Positions 11,310-24,479 of a stretch of DNA of 64,000 nucleotides are shown piece by piece. The translations under genes were made by a program, and so were the position numbers. Source of the DNA: Epiperipatus broadwayi (lineage: Eukaryota > Onychophora > Udeonychophora > Euonychophora > Peripatidae). Every line of letters begins with the position of its first letter. The stretch's first letter is position 1. A model generated the notes under the pieces. That model worked only from the letters and a program-made list of their open reading frames with translations, did not search any database and was not told the origin of the DNA. The DNA lies in NCBI GenBank assembly GCA_028023455.1, contig JAQFVV010012441.1:1919911-1983910 (forward strand). Reading direction: 5' to 3'.

Positions 11310-12135
11310 ATAATAAAAATATATATAATAAGTTACTGCCAAAATTTAATTAAACAAACATTTTATTATTATGCACACACACATTAATACAAACATCTGA
11401 AGATTAAATTAACTATTAAATATATTTCATTTAAATTATATACATAGATGGGTACATTCGATAGATTTAATACAATTTAATATTTTGCTATGCATAAATA
11501 TGTTACATAAAATACACATATAACTAACCCAATCCTTTTTAACTTTAGGCTAAAATTTAGTGTTTAAACCAATGCTAGCCTACTGATATAGTGATGTGAC
11601 CAATGAAAAATGAGATTGATAACATAATACAATCATGCTGACAGGAATTTTCATCTGTAGCATGATATCATTAGAGAAATAATGAATCATGGTGTGAAGG
11701 AATGAGCATCTTCTCTATGATCATTAATAAATTTCACCAACAGGCAGAAATGATCCACTGCCCAATTGGTGATACAAAGACAAAATCATTTGAAATATAT
11801 ATAAAAGAGTTACTCTATAAATGGGGATATCAGTCTTTGCCAGTTTAATGTCCCAACCAGAGTGTAAGAAAATCAATAGCATAGGAAATATGTCTATGAC
11901 CATTGGCAATGCAATGGCTACCATTTTGGGTCATGCATTCAGGTGGGTATTATGCCCTATATGCTAATGCAGCACAAAGAAATGAGTATTCAATGTGTCT
12001 ACACAGTTTACATTAACAAAAAACACCAATACATCTATCCACCAGCATCGATTCAACTACAAAACAATTAGCCCAAAATTAACAAATCTAAACTAACATA
12101 ATCTTATGAATCTATGCAGCCATTTATGCCTATTT
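11310..12135. other. Unassigned non-coding stretch
   Basis: AT-rich sequence with moderately complex patches (11640-11960) but no repeat partner, RNA gene or convincing ORF that I can see. Confidence 0.4.
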
Positions 12136-12139
12136 TAAA

Positions 12140-12900
12140 GTTATTAATTTAAATAAAATTAATATGAATGGAAATGATAGCAAACATATATATATATATG
12201 TATAATATAATATAATAATTAATTTAGAATTTTACTTAGTCAGATAAGAGATTTCTTTTAAAAGTTAAGTGATACTCAAAATTAATACTTGAAAAGTTCA
12301 TGTTATACAATTAAAGTTCATATTTCATTTAAAACAAAAGTTCATACTTTACAATGTTGTAGGTTTATTGAAGTCTATATTTGTGGTCATTAATATAAGA
12401 CACAACTCCATTCAAAGATCCTTCCATTTCATAGTATTGTTTTTGGGAAGACAAGTTCATCATTTGCCACTTTTTGGGAACCATCACTCTGGAGACTGCC
12501 TCAGCTGGTGCAAATATGGAAAACATAATTTATTGTATGACCCCTACATTTTGGAGATTCACAATACATGTATAAAATATGTTTAAATAACATGCAATTA
12601 GCAGGAATAATCCAAATATAGCAAAAGTTTTCCTTTTTCTTTTTATATCATTTTGAATTTATCATCGAATTCCAGCCTCAATCTTGCCTGGCTTGGCACT
12701 GTTCTTATTGGTGAGAAATGATTTTTTCTCATGGACTGTATATTCATTCACATTGTTACTGGTGAGCTTTCTTTAGAGTGTGAACTCAAAATTTTATCAC
12801 TAGCATTTTTTTAATTGATCTCTTATCTGACTTATAGTTGGTTAAATGCCCAAGAGCCTGTTTGATATTTAGAAAATCATTTCCATTCTAAGATTAAAAA
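12140..12900. repeat. Long imperfect inverted repeat
   Basis: Short exact complementary blocks occur in nested order: GAATGGAAATGAT (near 12167) with ATCATTTCCATTC (near 12884), and GTCAGATAAGAGAT (near 12239) with ATCTCTTATCTGAC (near 12817). This suggests an eroded foldback with about 560 bp of interior. No coding content recognised. Confidence 0.4.
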
Positions 12901-13396
12901 CAACTAATTAACAGCTTTTTTATTCTTTTATATTAAAATCAATCTTGTTTTTAGATTTTTAACTTTAAATAATTATACGATTAGTTTGTCATCTGTGCAT
13001 TATATATATATTAATTTAAATAAAAATTTTATTAATTTTTATTTTTCTATATTTTTATTTGAGGGTGATTTTATTTATAGATCTTTCCACTTTTATTTGA
13101 AAGTGATGTAATGGTATATATGTATACTGTTACAATATATATTTCATACAGTTATTTTTCAGTAAATTATAAGACCATAATGTTGTCAAAAAAAATTAGA
13201 AACTCTTAATCAATCAAGAAATCATAAATAAATCAAAATAACAGACAACGCACTGATATACAAGTTAATTTAATATCCTCTAATCTTGAGAAGATTCATA
13301 TTAGAATAAAAATCCATTAGATGACATTAAATTAAGTTATATTTTAAGAAGATGTCTATTATTTCAATTTATTTATAATTTATTGATTGATTAAGA

Positions 13397-13434
<38 letters not shown>

Positions 13435-13435
13435 A
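13397..13435. repeat. (AT)n(GT)n microsatellite
   Basis: Alternating AT followed by GT dinucleotides, a simple repeat. Confidence 0.9.
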
Positions 13436-14177
13436 TAAGCATAATTATATATCTTCAGATCAAGACCAGATTTCAAATACATGTCAAGATAATCTGGCAA
13501 AGATTGTAATTGATTGTAAGTAATCTTTTCTTATAACAATGCTACAAAAAACTTTTAAAATAGAAGGCCTTAAAATAGGATAAGTTTATTTAATTTAAAA
13601 TTTTATGTAGTACTGTAGAAAATAAATAAATATTTTAGCTTTTTGTTTTAAAAAAAGAGAAGCCATTAAAACCATTTTTAATCATAGAAGTTGCCTGTAA
13701 GTATCCATTGACAGATTGATAATGGATAGTTAACAACTGGTTTTTCTTTGAGCTGAAATAAAAATGTTAAAACTGATTAGAACATTATAAGTTTTTTAAT
13801 TTATCAGGTCTGGATTCAAAACTAAATACTAAACCACCCAAACATATATGTGTTTTTCCCCAAGGAGAAACAATGATGTCAAAATATTGCTTATTGGCCT
13901 TTCAGTTATTATATTTGTAAAGGTTTTTATTTCTTTATATCAGTTTTCTCTTTTTCATGGTCAGGAACTTCCAGTCTGCTCATCTATATATTAACATATG
14001 TAGAAACATAACAGAAATAAATGTTCAAACATCACATGATCACCATTTTCACATGCTGATAATAAGAGTACCAAACTTTTCATACAATAGTCCCATCAAG
14101 TGCAAGCCTTCATAATCAATGGAAGCAGAAAGGTTTGTGGATAAAGTTCCTAACTAGTGCCTACACATCCAACATCA

Positions 14178-14218
14178 CCAAACTAGTTTCTAATTTGTAG
14201 CTTTCATCAGGGAGACCC
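14178..14218 (-). ncRNA. Hammerhead-like motif (family B, decayed)
   Basis: On the minus strand CTGATGA (14210-14204) is followed by a 13-nt segment, then GAAAC (14190-14186), loop UA, and GUU as the NUH triplet. Stem II is weak in this copy (AAGC against ATTA). The better copy at 33.54 kb has 3 bp and the canonical GUC, so this is read as a decayed relative. Confidence 0.35.
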
Positions 14219-14228
14219 TTGGATGTAA

Positions 14229-14280
14229 GAGCATTGCACCTAGATTTTAGGATCTTATCTAAGATCTAGGTGCAACGCTC
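14229..14280. repeat. Strong hairpin inside foldback B
   Basis: GAGCATTGCACCTAGAT pairs with ATCTAGGTGCAACGCTC around a short loop, about 24 bp with one mismatch. It is absent from the 33.5 kb copy, so it may be a separate insertion or the remnant of an inverted arm. Confidence 0.7.
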
Positions 14281-15099
14281 TCAAATTTAAGGCTCCACAC
14301 TGATAAAATCCACATGCTAAAAACTAGTTTGAGCATATTAGAGGCACTAAATAGAGATTTTATGCCCAAACCTCCCTGCATTTATTGATTACAAAGGCTT
14401 GGACTTGTTGGTGCTACTGTATGGAGAGTTTATACTCTTATTAGAAATAAATGTTAGTAGAATTCAATTTAGATGGAGTATTTTAAATAAAAGCAAAATA
14501 GTGTAGGTGCCTGATAAAAAATGTTTGAATGAATAAATTCTATCAGTATATATTTATAAAAGGCAAACACAATTTTCAAACTACATAGAGAAATATGGAA
14601 GACTACTTTAATTTTAACAAGAAAATATATTAAGAAAATACAGTACTAACTACCGTTTTTTTTAAACCACTTTCATTGCTTACTAAATTAAAAATTATAT
14701 TAAATTTGTAAAGCAACCTAATATCATGCCTCCGAGTTTTAACTATATACTAAAATCTTTTAAAATATTTATTTAAACAATAGAAACATTAATAAATAGT
14801 TAAAATATTCGGAACAGCTTATTTGATATTTTAATTTTAATAATGTTGCTTTTGTGATTCTATAAGCATTAAATAAACTTTTTTTTAAAAAAAATATAGT
14901 ATTTAAAACATTAATTTTTAATTATATGAATTAAACCAAATTTAGCATGAAAATATGTAGTAACCAAAATTATTGGATCTAAATTTTAACAAGAAGAAGT
15001 AATAAGTTAATTATGAATGACTAAAATTATGGCAATAGAAAGACAAATGAAGTGTTAAATAATATTTTAAAAGATTTTAAAAGAAGTAAATATATGTCA

Positions 15100-15800
15100 C
15101 TTGTTAGATGTTGTAACGGGATGGGGTGGGGTGATAATCAAACATCAATAGTTTACAAAATTATCTATAAGTAAATATTTAAAGATGTAAGAGCATGAGA
15201 TTAGAGATCTCTGCATGAGATCATTGAGAGATCAGCCAGCTAACTCAGAATAGCAACAAAAAAAACCCACCAGCATTATATAACCATCTATCATCATATT
15301 GATGTGTATAAACAAATCAGTACAATGCATCAACAGTCCATCTTGTGGCTGGATTTGAACAATAAAAAATATAAATCCACAGTCAACCTTGTGACTGGAT
15401 TGGAAATGGGTCTTCTTTAGACCAGTCTAACTATTGAGCTGGGCAATTATTTAAACATAACTTGGATGCACCAGCTTAGTGCCCATCCATTAAAATACAC
15501 AACCAGAAAAATCTAAACAATAATGCTGGGATACAAAAACATGCTGATCACCATCAATGCTCTGGCCACTTAGTACTATTAATGTACAGGCCAACTATAA
15601 ACTTAAATTTTAAATAAGATTGAAATAAAATAAAAGATAGTGCATGGGCTTTAAAGAGTATTCTCTTTTGCACCAACCAGGATGATGATTGATCATCTCT
15701 GGATGCCCCAAAAGCACTAATTACACATCTCCATTTATATATTCATCCTATGCATGAATCTAGCTCAGAGAACACAAGCTCTATTACTGCATGTGACCAA
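15100..15800. other. Unassigned, slightly GC-richer stretch
   Basis: Contains short internal repeats (CAACAGTCCATCTTGTGGCTGGATT and a diverged CACAGTCAACC-TTGTGACTGGATT near 15330-15400) and palindromic AGAGATCTCT at 15203. No ORF or RNA recognised. Possibly an eroded transposon. Confidence 0.3.
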
Positions 15801-15889
15801 GAGATGATGGCATCAATTTTAACAATTAAATACAAGTTTATTAATAACAAAAAAATAAACAATATTTAAGGTCTGATTTTGAATAATAT

Positions 15890-16245
15890 ACAATATAAAA
15901 AAATTATCATATTTGTGACTTACAAAATTACTATACAAAATTCAAATTATTACATTAATTTATGGAATTGCTATCCAAAATTCAAATTATTATTATGGTT
16001 TACATATATATGCACACAGACGTGCAATTTATAATATACAATTAATATTCAATAAATGAATTGACATTTAATCAAAATTACTATACAAAATTCAAATTAT
16101 TACATTAATTTATGAAATTGCTATCCAAAATTCAAATTATTACATCAATTTACATAATTAATATTCAAAATTCAAATAGTTACATTGATTTACATATATG
16201 TGCGCACAGACACATGATTTCTAATATACAATTAATATATTTCAA
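15890..16245. repeat. Tandem duplication, ~165-bp unit
   Basis: Two adjacent copies share TACTATACAAAATTCAAATT, then TTACATTAATTTATG-AATTGCTATCCAAAATTC, and the GCACACAGAC-TG block followed by TAATATACAATTAATAT. The second copy has an extra internal ATTCAAAATTCAAAT subunit. Non-coding. Confidence 0.75.
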
Positions 16246-16249
16246 TTGA

Positions 16250-18100
16250 TATAAAATAATTATCAAAAAAATGATTGTATTTTACATATATGCCCTATTT
16301 TAATTTGTTACAATAATAATATATTTTTCTAATTAATTCATTTGGAAAACACATAAATTTCACACATATACAGTGTGTATAAACAAAATATATAATTTAA
16401 AATTTAATTTCAGTTTATAAGCTTTTTTTTTTATCAAGCTAAATAAAGTCAACTTTTGTTTGTCAGGTACTTGTTGATTAATTATCAGCGTTCTTAGACC
16501 AATTTAAAAGATTTGCTTTTACGATTTTAATTCAAACAAAATTATGCTTGCATTTGTATATTCCTTTTTGAATGTCTTTTTTTTAAGGAATTACAAAACA
16601 ATTTCTTTGAAAATATATATAAAATCATCTTTCTTTTAGACATTTGATTCAAGCAAATTATTTATGTGTTTTGTTTTAAGTTATTAATTTATAATTTTAT
16701 AAGTCGTTTTAAGAATTATTAAAATAAAATAACTCACTGTATATACATGCTACATATTTATTTGTGATTCCCTGCGCATATAGATAAACAGGAGCATAAG
16801 TATAATTACTTCTTTATTCAGCTGGGCAAGCTGTTTTTTTGTCAATCTGGGCAAATGTCATTATCAGGCAAAAGTATATAATTCAGGTATTGTTGGCCTT
16901 TTTCCTTCTGTAGTCAGTTCCACTTATACTTGGATTTTGTAAGCTGTTTTCCAGAACACATTTAAGGCTATGAATTACAAAGAATCTTGACCCATTTCCT
17001 CCATGTAAATTCAAATTCCATCAGTGAATTGTAGAGCAGCCACTTCCTTGCATTTTTAAATCCTCCTGGTAGTTCTCTTGATAATTATTCTAGCCATCTT
17101 TGCAGCTAGATTTACTATGGCCATTTTCTGCTACAGTTACCAACTCTTCACAAAATATTTTAGCCAACTTTACAGCTAGCTCTTCTGCTAACTCTTACAA
17201 AACTGCAAGCCAAACTGTCTGATATTTTTTTATCAATCTTTTATAATCTTGGATAGGTCAGGTGACAAAAACGCAGTGGCTGTTTTCAATTAACTTTAAT
17301 CCATTTAAAAACAAGCTGGAAATTTCTATCAAAGTGTGATTTTCATGTTTTTACTTTAATCTTTGGAATTTGACCAAAGGTGTGATAATCCTTTAGAATT
17401 TTTAATCTACAAAGATTTTTAACTACATAGTAGAAATGCAAACAAGCATTAATTAAAAAAGATATTTTATACAAGTATTAATTAAAAGATTTTAAAAAAT
17501 AAATTATGGTTGCTTTTTTTTTTTTTTTTGTAATTTCAAAATCAGAATTACAAATATTATTTATCAGACCATTTTAAAAGTTTAATTTATAAAATGATAT
17601 TTTAAATCAGAGTTATTATTTATTTATTTTTTTTACTTCAATGAATGTAGAAAATAACTACTATAATTTTTGTCTGTGTTTATTTCTAGTTTTCCTTTCA
17701 ACTTTAATATATATTTATGCACACACACTGTGTGTGCTATGTAATCCAACCGGTTACAATGTAGAAATAATATAAGAAAGATTTTTTGGTGATTAAAAAA
17801 AACTATGGATGAAAGTGCTGAAATAAACTTGGAGAAATTTTTCTTTACCTGGAATTAATAACGTTTGAAAATGATATATGTAACATTATATATAGAATTA
17901 CTCCAAGAAAGTCTTTAATTAAAAAACAGGTATATCATTCTTTAACTGGTTTAAAGTTTATACCTGGACTAGAAATAATCTTTAGTTCAATAAATGATTA
18001 GTGATAATCATTGAAGAGTTCATCATATGTGATTTGTGTCAAAATTGTGGGTATATTAAGTCTGAAACTTGTAATTCAAAATATAATAATTTACTATTGA
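16250..18100. other. Non-coding AT-rich stretch with one open minus-strand segment
   Basis: Nothing assignable. A GC-richer patch (about 16840-17290) has a short open minus-strand frame around 17100-17200 reading like ELAEELAVKLAKIFCEEL, possibly a relic coiled coil, too short to call. 17719-17742 holds the palindrome GCACACACA-CTGTGTGTGC. Confidence 0.3.
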
Positions 18101-18109
18101 TAAATGCTG

Positions 18110-18180
18110 AACAAATGATAAAAATATGTGTAAGCAATTGTTATCTGGGCCAACTAATAGTCCTGTTCATTATTTAATCA
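18110..18180 (+). repeat. Fragment of hammerhead-repeat family A
   Basis: GATAAAAATATGTGTAAG, then TTATCTGGGCCAACTAATAG, matches the upstream half of the repeats at 42.1, 42.5 and 61.0 kb. The ribozyme core is disrupted (CTAATAG) and stem II and GAAA are gone. Confidence 0.45.
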
Positions 18181-18679
18181 AAAATCTGATAGGATTGTGA
18201 TGGAGCAGATTTTAATAAATTTCAGATAAATAAACAGTAGATTGTTAAGATCTTGTTTAATATTAAAATGTTATAAATAAGACAAATATAAACAGGACAC
18301 TAATGCTTTGAAAGTACTCTAGGTTTAATAAAATAAATATTAAATAACATTCTCTGTTACGGAGGCTTTAATAGTACATATAATAATGGTAACCACCTTT
18401 TTTAATACTTGGTAATAATCAAGTTAACAATAAAATGAAAAATACAATATCAGTAGATGGCTAGTTTTCTTCTTGTAGCAAGCAAATGTCGAATATTTCT
18501 TCAGCATTAGATAGTGATGAAGAGATTGGCAGGATCAAATTAATTTTAAGGCAGTTCTTTTCTACAGCCCATGTTTAACTACAATGCTGAAGATCAGGGA
18601 AAACATTCTGGAGGATTGTCTATTCCATAAAATGCATGATATTTTCTTATATAACCATTACAATCTTTATTAACATTTA

Positions 18680-20880
18680 TTCAGTAAATAAGCATGATGA
18701 AGAAATATCAAACATTCTCTCCCTTCTTGAAAATGCAGACGATTTTAAAAAGCTTATGTTGGTTCCCATAGCAACATTCATTTCATTTAATATAAAATTC
18801 TTTATTTGAAAATAATAATAATAATAATTTTGTTTTAAAAGAAAATGATAATATATTTGACTTTTAGTAATGATTATTATTATTTTTAAAAAAAAATTAA
18901 ATTTACTCATGGCTTTTAATATTTTGTAATATACAATAAAGAAAAATATTCAACCAAAGTAACACCTATAAACTCAGACAAGAGTGTTACGATATAGAGA
19001 TTATTTATCACTGATTATTCAAACTTATTGTAGATGGCATTAATAGAGAAAGCTGTTTTTATTTATATATTGAAATAATTTATATTAGTTGAGTTTATAT
19101 TTTCTACATGAATATAGCATTAGAACTGGTTTAATTTCTTATATAGTTAGTTTTGGAAAGTTTCTTTGATTAAAAGGGATTATTATTCAATCTTTCCCTG
19201 AAAATGTAAAATGGCATTTTTATATGTTTATATTAACATCTTTGTGAGTTTATATTCATACCTATTTGTTTAAATTGTTGTAAATTCTGACTATTTAAAA
19301 TCTTATCAGCAATAGGAAAGAAGTTTGCTTTTTATCTGGTACTTAGTTTTGAGTATTTTTATATGGATAACACTGCTGTAATAACATTAACTGATTTTAT
19401 ATTTTCTGCTGATTTCTAGTATATTTATTAGAAAGGTTTTAATTTTTTATATAGTTAATTTTTAGAAGGCTTCAAAGTTTAAAAAAGATTATTTAATTTT
19501 TTCTTGCAAACATAAAGTAGAAAACTGTCTATTTATAAGTTATATGATTTTATTCACTTATATATGTGTCTGTTTATTTACAATGTTTGAATTTTGACTA
19601 TTTAGATATTAGTAATGTTAGAAGTTAACTTTTTTCAACTGCTTAGTTTTGGGACATGATTTCATATAGAAACTGCAACTGGAATAATAAGTGGAAAATA
19701 AGTTCATACTATGGCTTATCTATCATATATAAATCACATACCACAGCCCTCATGCTTAAATAAACCAAAAAAATATAGACTATTTGTTGTCAAGAAAGAG
19801 AATGTTAAATTGGTTTATATAAACATGAGAACTGTGATATATGTTACATATTGTAATGATATGAGTTGGACAAAGTTTGACTAAGTCAAGACACCTTGCA
19901 AATTGCAACAAACTGAAATGATATAAAAAGGCAAAGAACATTATTAGCAAATATATATCACAAATGAAAGCTAAATTGAAATGAAACATAGATGACATTG
20001 TAATGTTGCAATGTTGTATATAATCATTAAAAACGAGACAATATCAATAACAATCAACAATTTCCAAACTGATGTCAAGGCAATCTTATGTTAACAATAA
20101 CAATGGAGTCCCTTATTACACTTATATATAAATATATATGAAATGCGGAAGGAAATTACTCTTCACGCATATGCTATAAAATAGATAGACACTCTTCCCT
20201 CAATAAATGGTTTGTTAAGAGGAGAATAGAATGGGTATCTATTTTATAGATCATGTGACAAGATTGGTTTTCTTCCATAATATTACATATGTGTACAAAT
20301 TACTTTATTATAATATGAATACTATTGATTTATCCATTGTTTGAACATAAATCAGTAAACAGTATTATTGAAAAATAAATTAAAAAGTTTTGAATAGAAT
20401 TTAGTTACTGTTATAAACTTAGGATTCGCTTTTGAGTTTGGGTTCAGTATTAATAAATTATCTTATAATTAATTGCTCTGAAAGTGATGTTTGAGCAGGA
20501 AATTACTCAACAATTTTATTTACTTTAATTACTTTGGGAATTGATTCAGATTCTATTGCTTTTGACTACACCAATCTCTAGGTAAGTCAGAAAGGCACAA
20601 TAATGATAAGCTTGAGAAAGCCCAAATAAATTTTCTAAGCTTGTTCTGATGGTGATATCTTTTCACTTCACTATCAAATAGATTATGTTAAAATAAATGA
20701 ACAATTTTAATCAGAATAAAGTCAATTAGTAAAAATAAATGGTTTTTAATATTTTGAATACAGTAATAATGGAGCAAAACTCCAATTTTAAAGCATTATC
20801 ATAAATTTTAGAAAATCTAGAATAACCTAAGTTAAAAGAGCATCAAGGAATGGCACTCAACAACTGATGATGGTGAAATA
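18680..20880. other. AT-rich non-coding stretch
   Basis: No gene seen. Minus-strand open frames at 18677-18910 and 19780-19998 are Ile/Lys/Tyr/Phe-rich and look like chance. An AG|GTAAGT donor-like site occurs near 20579 without a supported exon. Confidence 0.4.
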
Positions 20881-21850
20881 ATATCATATGAATGCAGTTA
20901 TTTTATTGCTTAGATATTATTGGAAGTTATAACTCAACGAATTTATTAGAAGAAAGAATATTATATTGGGGAAAAATAGTTTGGTTTCAGAGATGGAAAT
21001 ATACTTCAAGTGTTATTGGAATTGTTATAAAAATTGCAGAAAGATTATTGAAAAAAATTGATATATGTTTTGTGGACTTATTAGTGATAGAATAATAAAA
21101 TATTTAACATCTTTAAATGATGTGGATTTTATAGATGAGAATAAAAATAATCTCAAGAATATGTTAGTTAAATTATAGGAATTATATATGAAATATGGAA
21201 TGAAAATGGAGGTCAATATTGAGAAAACCTAGTATTTATAAATAAGAAGAAATAAAAAAAGATTATAAGTTAAGACTAATTATAAGATAATTCATTAGAT
21301 AAATGGATTTAGGTTGTTGGGTAGTCAGATGATTGAGGATGAAACAAGTAAAAACAAAGTTAAAAAATGATAATATTGCCAAAGAAAATAATTATTAAGA
21401 GAAAGAAAGTATTTTGTGAACTTTTAAAAAGATAATTATTGGAAAGATATATATATATATGGTTGGGAAACATAGACAATGGCTTTAAAAGTTCGATACA
21501 GATTGGAGAAGAATGGCAAAAGTTATTTAGATTGATAAAGTTATAAATGAAGTTTTGGAAAAATTAAGTGAAAAATACAGGATTGACTGAGGAATTGAAT
21601 TGGACATATACTAAGAAGAAAAAATTTAATGAAGAATATTTTTGAGGGAATGGTGAATGGAAACAAGGCAAAAAATAACTTTGCTGTTGATGGATTTTAT
21701 AAGAAATGAGAAGAGATGTTTGGAATTGAAGAATAGAGAAATAGATGATTTTGGCTGTGTGATGGCTCTCTGGATTTATCAATAGGACAGAATTTTACTT
21801 ACTGATTGGAAGTCTATCCTGATCAAGGAAGTTGGCATACTTCAATATGT
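20880..21850 (+). pseudogene. Non-LTR retrotransposon (LINE) RT remnant, family 2
   Basis: The frame at 20892-21095 encodes a decayed reverse-transcriptase segment: VIGIVIKIAERLLKK followed by ICFVD, the typical RT block 'AERxLEKN.D.Y.CFVDfEKAFD'. It is then broken. Downstream frames give KMEVNIEKT, NGFRLLGSQMIED and a C-terminal tail (EGMVNG...) that fit the usual LINE order: thumb, YLGS-type motif, then the conserved C-terminus. Stops and frameshifts are frequent. The 5' half with the endonuclease is missing, as expected for 5' truncation. The family differs from the RTE-like copies at 32-39 kb. Confidence 0.6.
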
Positions 21851-22263
21851 GTAATTTTTTTTTTTAAATGTATACAAATGTTTAGAAGTGGCAATTTATA
21901 TCCTTAATTAAGATATGCAACAAATATGAAATACCCATCAGATTTCTATGATATATATATATATAAAAATGAAATAATATTAAAAGTAAAAAAGCTAAAA
22001 AAATCATTTATTACTTTTTCAAACTTTACTGTGGCACAACATTAACATATGTCTTGATGGTAACATCTGATCATCATTCATATATTTAATATTACACACT
22101 AAAATAATTACACCCCCAAGTCAGCTTGAGCCAGAGAGAACCAAAATCTTTGAGAGTGAGAGTGTGTGAGAGTGTCCCCAACCCACCTTTCTTTTTATAC
22201 TATTTTTTGATTATTTTTTAGCTGTCAATTTCTCATTAATAACCAATAAACACAGATGATGAT

Positions 22264-22346
<83 letters not shown>
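22264..22346. repeat. (TAC)n trinucleotide microsatellite
   Basis: About 27 uninterrupted TAC/ACT units. Confidence 0.97.
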
Positions 22347-22349
22347 ATT

Positions 22350-23215
22350 TAAAACTTAACTGCAAGACAAGTCAATCAGTAAATGACATCATTTTAATCT
22401 AGATATTTTCAAAATTACATGTGGTTTAACAAACTTAATTTGAATGAAAGTTTAACAAAGTTTCTTATTTTAAAAAAAATAATATTATAGTAAAAAATAA
22501 TAATTAAACATTATTTTTTGACTTAATGATTTGAATCTTGTTATATTAATTTATTAAAGTTTGAATTAATAAATATTTTATCCATTATAAGTTAACTTTA
22601 ACTAATATTATAATTTTTATTTTTTTATAAGTTTGAATAACTCAAAATAAAACTACATTATTAATTATTAAAAACAAGTTTATCCATCCATGCACACACA
22701 TATACATAAATGAAGGAAATGACGTTTTAAGCTTTAAACTTAACTTATTAATTAGTTCTTTAAATAACTACCCACATTTTAAAAATATTAAGTATTAAAA
22801 TAACTTTAATGAACTTTAAGCTGAATTACAATAAACCAAAATTTAACCCTTACTTTACTACTTTAACTTAAAGAAACTAACTTTACTCTCTCTCTCTCTT
22901 CTACAAACTTAATTACTATAATATTAAGTCATTAGTTTCTTGCACACATTCTAGTATAATAACTATTATTTTAATAATAACTGGAATTTATCAAAAAGAA
23001 ATATAGACTATTATGCTTATAATAAATATAACAATACATCTACTTTGTATACAAGTAGAACAGAAGGTTTATATATAATGAAACTATTGTCTCTTTTACT
23101 CTTTTATTTATTAGTTAACTATTTTTTTAAACAAGTAAATACAGAAAATTGTTATGCTAGGGTAGGTAATGGGAACAATGTGCAGAAACACATGGTCACT
23201 ATATATATATAATAA
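22350..23215. other. AT-rich non-coding stretch
   Basis: Runs of A/T with a short CT tract near 22885. No gene or repeat partner recognised. Confidence 0.5.
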
Positions 23216-23220
23216 ACAAA

Positions 23221-23639
23221 TCATAAATTTTGTAACTTGCTTTTAAGCTTCCATTTAAATGATCACTAGATGGAGCTTACCAATAGTTCTAATCAAGCTT
23301 TATTTTATAAGTGCCAAAACTGAAAGAATTTAAAATCTCTAACAGAAAGTCTCTATTTCCAGACCAATTGTTTTTGAGCTTATAGATCATCTCAGTCGAG
23401 TGCTGGGACTCTAGAAACTAGATCTAAAATATTAGCTCAAAAGTCAGCACTTATAAAACATGTTTTTATCAATTTGAAAGCCTGAACTTTTCAGATACTG
23501 AGATGAGTCATAAGCTTGAAATTAAGGTCTGGTGCTAGGGACTTTCTGATAGAGAATTTGAATTTTTTCTTTTATAAAATAAAGCTTCATCTAGTGATCA
23601 TTCAAATGCAAGCTTAAAAGCAAGTTACGAAATTTATGA
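23221..23639. mobile_element. Inverted-repeat element, family C, palindromic copy
   Basis: The left arm begins TCATAAATTTTGTAACTTGC and the right arm ends GCAAGTTACGAAATTTATGA. The arms continue through TGATCACTAGATGGAGC / CATCTAGTGATCA and TTATTTTATAAG / TTTTATAAAATAAAG. Single-orientation copies follow at 23686-24030 and 60226-60597. Each orientation contains the CTGAG..GAAA..GGTC motif described separately. Confidence 0.75.
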
Positions 23640-23685
23640 CTTGTTTTATTAATTATTATAAGTGTACCTTTGTAGTCTTTTGCAA

Positions 23686-24030
23686 TGCTATGTTGTAGAG
23701 GCTATTATTATATGATGAAACTGAACTGAATTCAGACCCATATAGCTATCTGGTTTGTAAAGCTGGATTTAAAAACATTTACATGTCTGAAAAGTTCAGG
23801 CTTTCATATTGATAGAAACATGTTTTATAAGTGCTGACTTTTGAGTTAGTATTTTAGATCTAGTTTTTAGAGTCTCAGAACTCCACTGAGGTGAGACATA
23901 AGCTTGAAACCAATTGGTCTGGAGGTAGGGACTTTCCGATAGAGATTTTGAATTCTTTCTCTTTTGGCACTTATAAAATAAAGCTTGATTACAGCTATTG
24001 GTAAGTTCCATCTAGTGATCATATATATAT
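23686..24030 (+). mobile_element. Family C repeat, single copy
   Basis: Begins GATGAAACTGAACTGAATTC and runs through TATAGCTATCTGGTTTGTA and TTTTGAATTCTTTCTCTTTT to CCATCTAGTGATCA. It aligns along its length with 60226-60597. It lies only about 50 bp after the palindromic copy, and the two together look like a partly resolved dimer. Confidence 0.75.
23880..23926 (+). ncRNA. Hammerhead-like fold, non-canonical core (family C)
   Basis: CTGAGGT, then GAGACATAAGCTT, GAAAC, CAATTG and GGTCTGG. The 60.4 kb copy shows the fold better: GAGC/GCTC stem II with loop CATAA, ACC/GGT stem III, GUC triplet. The core reads CUGAGGU where the hammerhead consensus is CUGANGA (A9 replaced by U), so activity is doubtful. 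Confidence 0.25.
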
Positions 24031-24049
24031 GTTACTAATAAATTACACT

Positions 24050-24280
24050 GAGTGTTTTTTTTATTATAATTATTGGTTTGAGTCTGCAATTTAGACCAAA
24101 CACAACATATATACTTTTGTTGAAAACCAAGATCCATATTAAACAAATTAACATAATTATTATCTTGAAATTGACTTTTAAAGCACATCTTATATAAAAT
24201 AATTTTTTATCAAATTTAATACATATTTTATCATAATATTGATTAAATAAATTACACTTTTAAAATTAAACTAATCATCT
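24050..24280. other. AT-rich spacer
   Basis: No recognisable feature. Confidence 0.5.
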
Positions 24281-24285
24281 TGGTT

Positions 24286-24479
24286 ATGTTTGCATTTTTT
24301 ATATTGGACTATTTCAATCATCTAATATGAGTATTGAGTGTCTTTAGAAAAATTTAACTGTATTTAAATATTCCAAATACATTCAATTATTAGTAATAAA
24401 TGAAGTAAAAAATTTCTAAAAAAATTCAATACTCATATTAGATGATGGAAATAGTCCAATGTAAAAATACAACTAAAAC
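24286..24479. repeat. Inverted repeat related to the PLE region
   Basis: Arms around ATTGGACTATTTC-AATCATCTAATATGAGTATTGA pair with the right arm TCAATACTCATATTAGATGA-TGGAAATAGTCCAAT. The tip motif TATTGGACTATTTCCATCAT recurs at 56758-56777 inside the minus-strand PLE copy, so this is probably a small PLE-derived foldback. Confidence 0.55.

Larger units (their letters stand above)
14025..14450. mobile_element. Foldback repeat family B, copy 1
   Basis: Inverted arms pair AGTGCAAGCCTTCATAATCA (left) with a right arm reading GATTACAAAGGCTTGGACTT. Next come GGTTTGTGGATAAAG on the left and ATTTTATGCCCAAACC on the right. Left-end landmarks AACATCACATGATCACCAT and the right-end CTACTGTATGGAGAG are shared with the copy at 33401-33700. 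Each arm carries a hammerhead-like core in opposite orientation. A separate perfect-looking hairpin sits in the middle (14229-14280). Confidence 0.7.

Noticed and set aside
20866-20885. CTGATGATGGTGAAA as a hammerhead core
   Set aside because: Only 4 nt separate CTGATGA and GAAA, so stem II cannot form, and no stem III was found.
22110-22190. GAGAGTGAGAGTGTGTGAGAG tract as a regulatory element
   Set aside because: It is a short degenerate GA/GT simple repeat with no supporting context.
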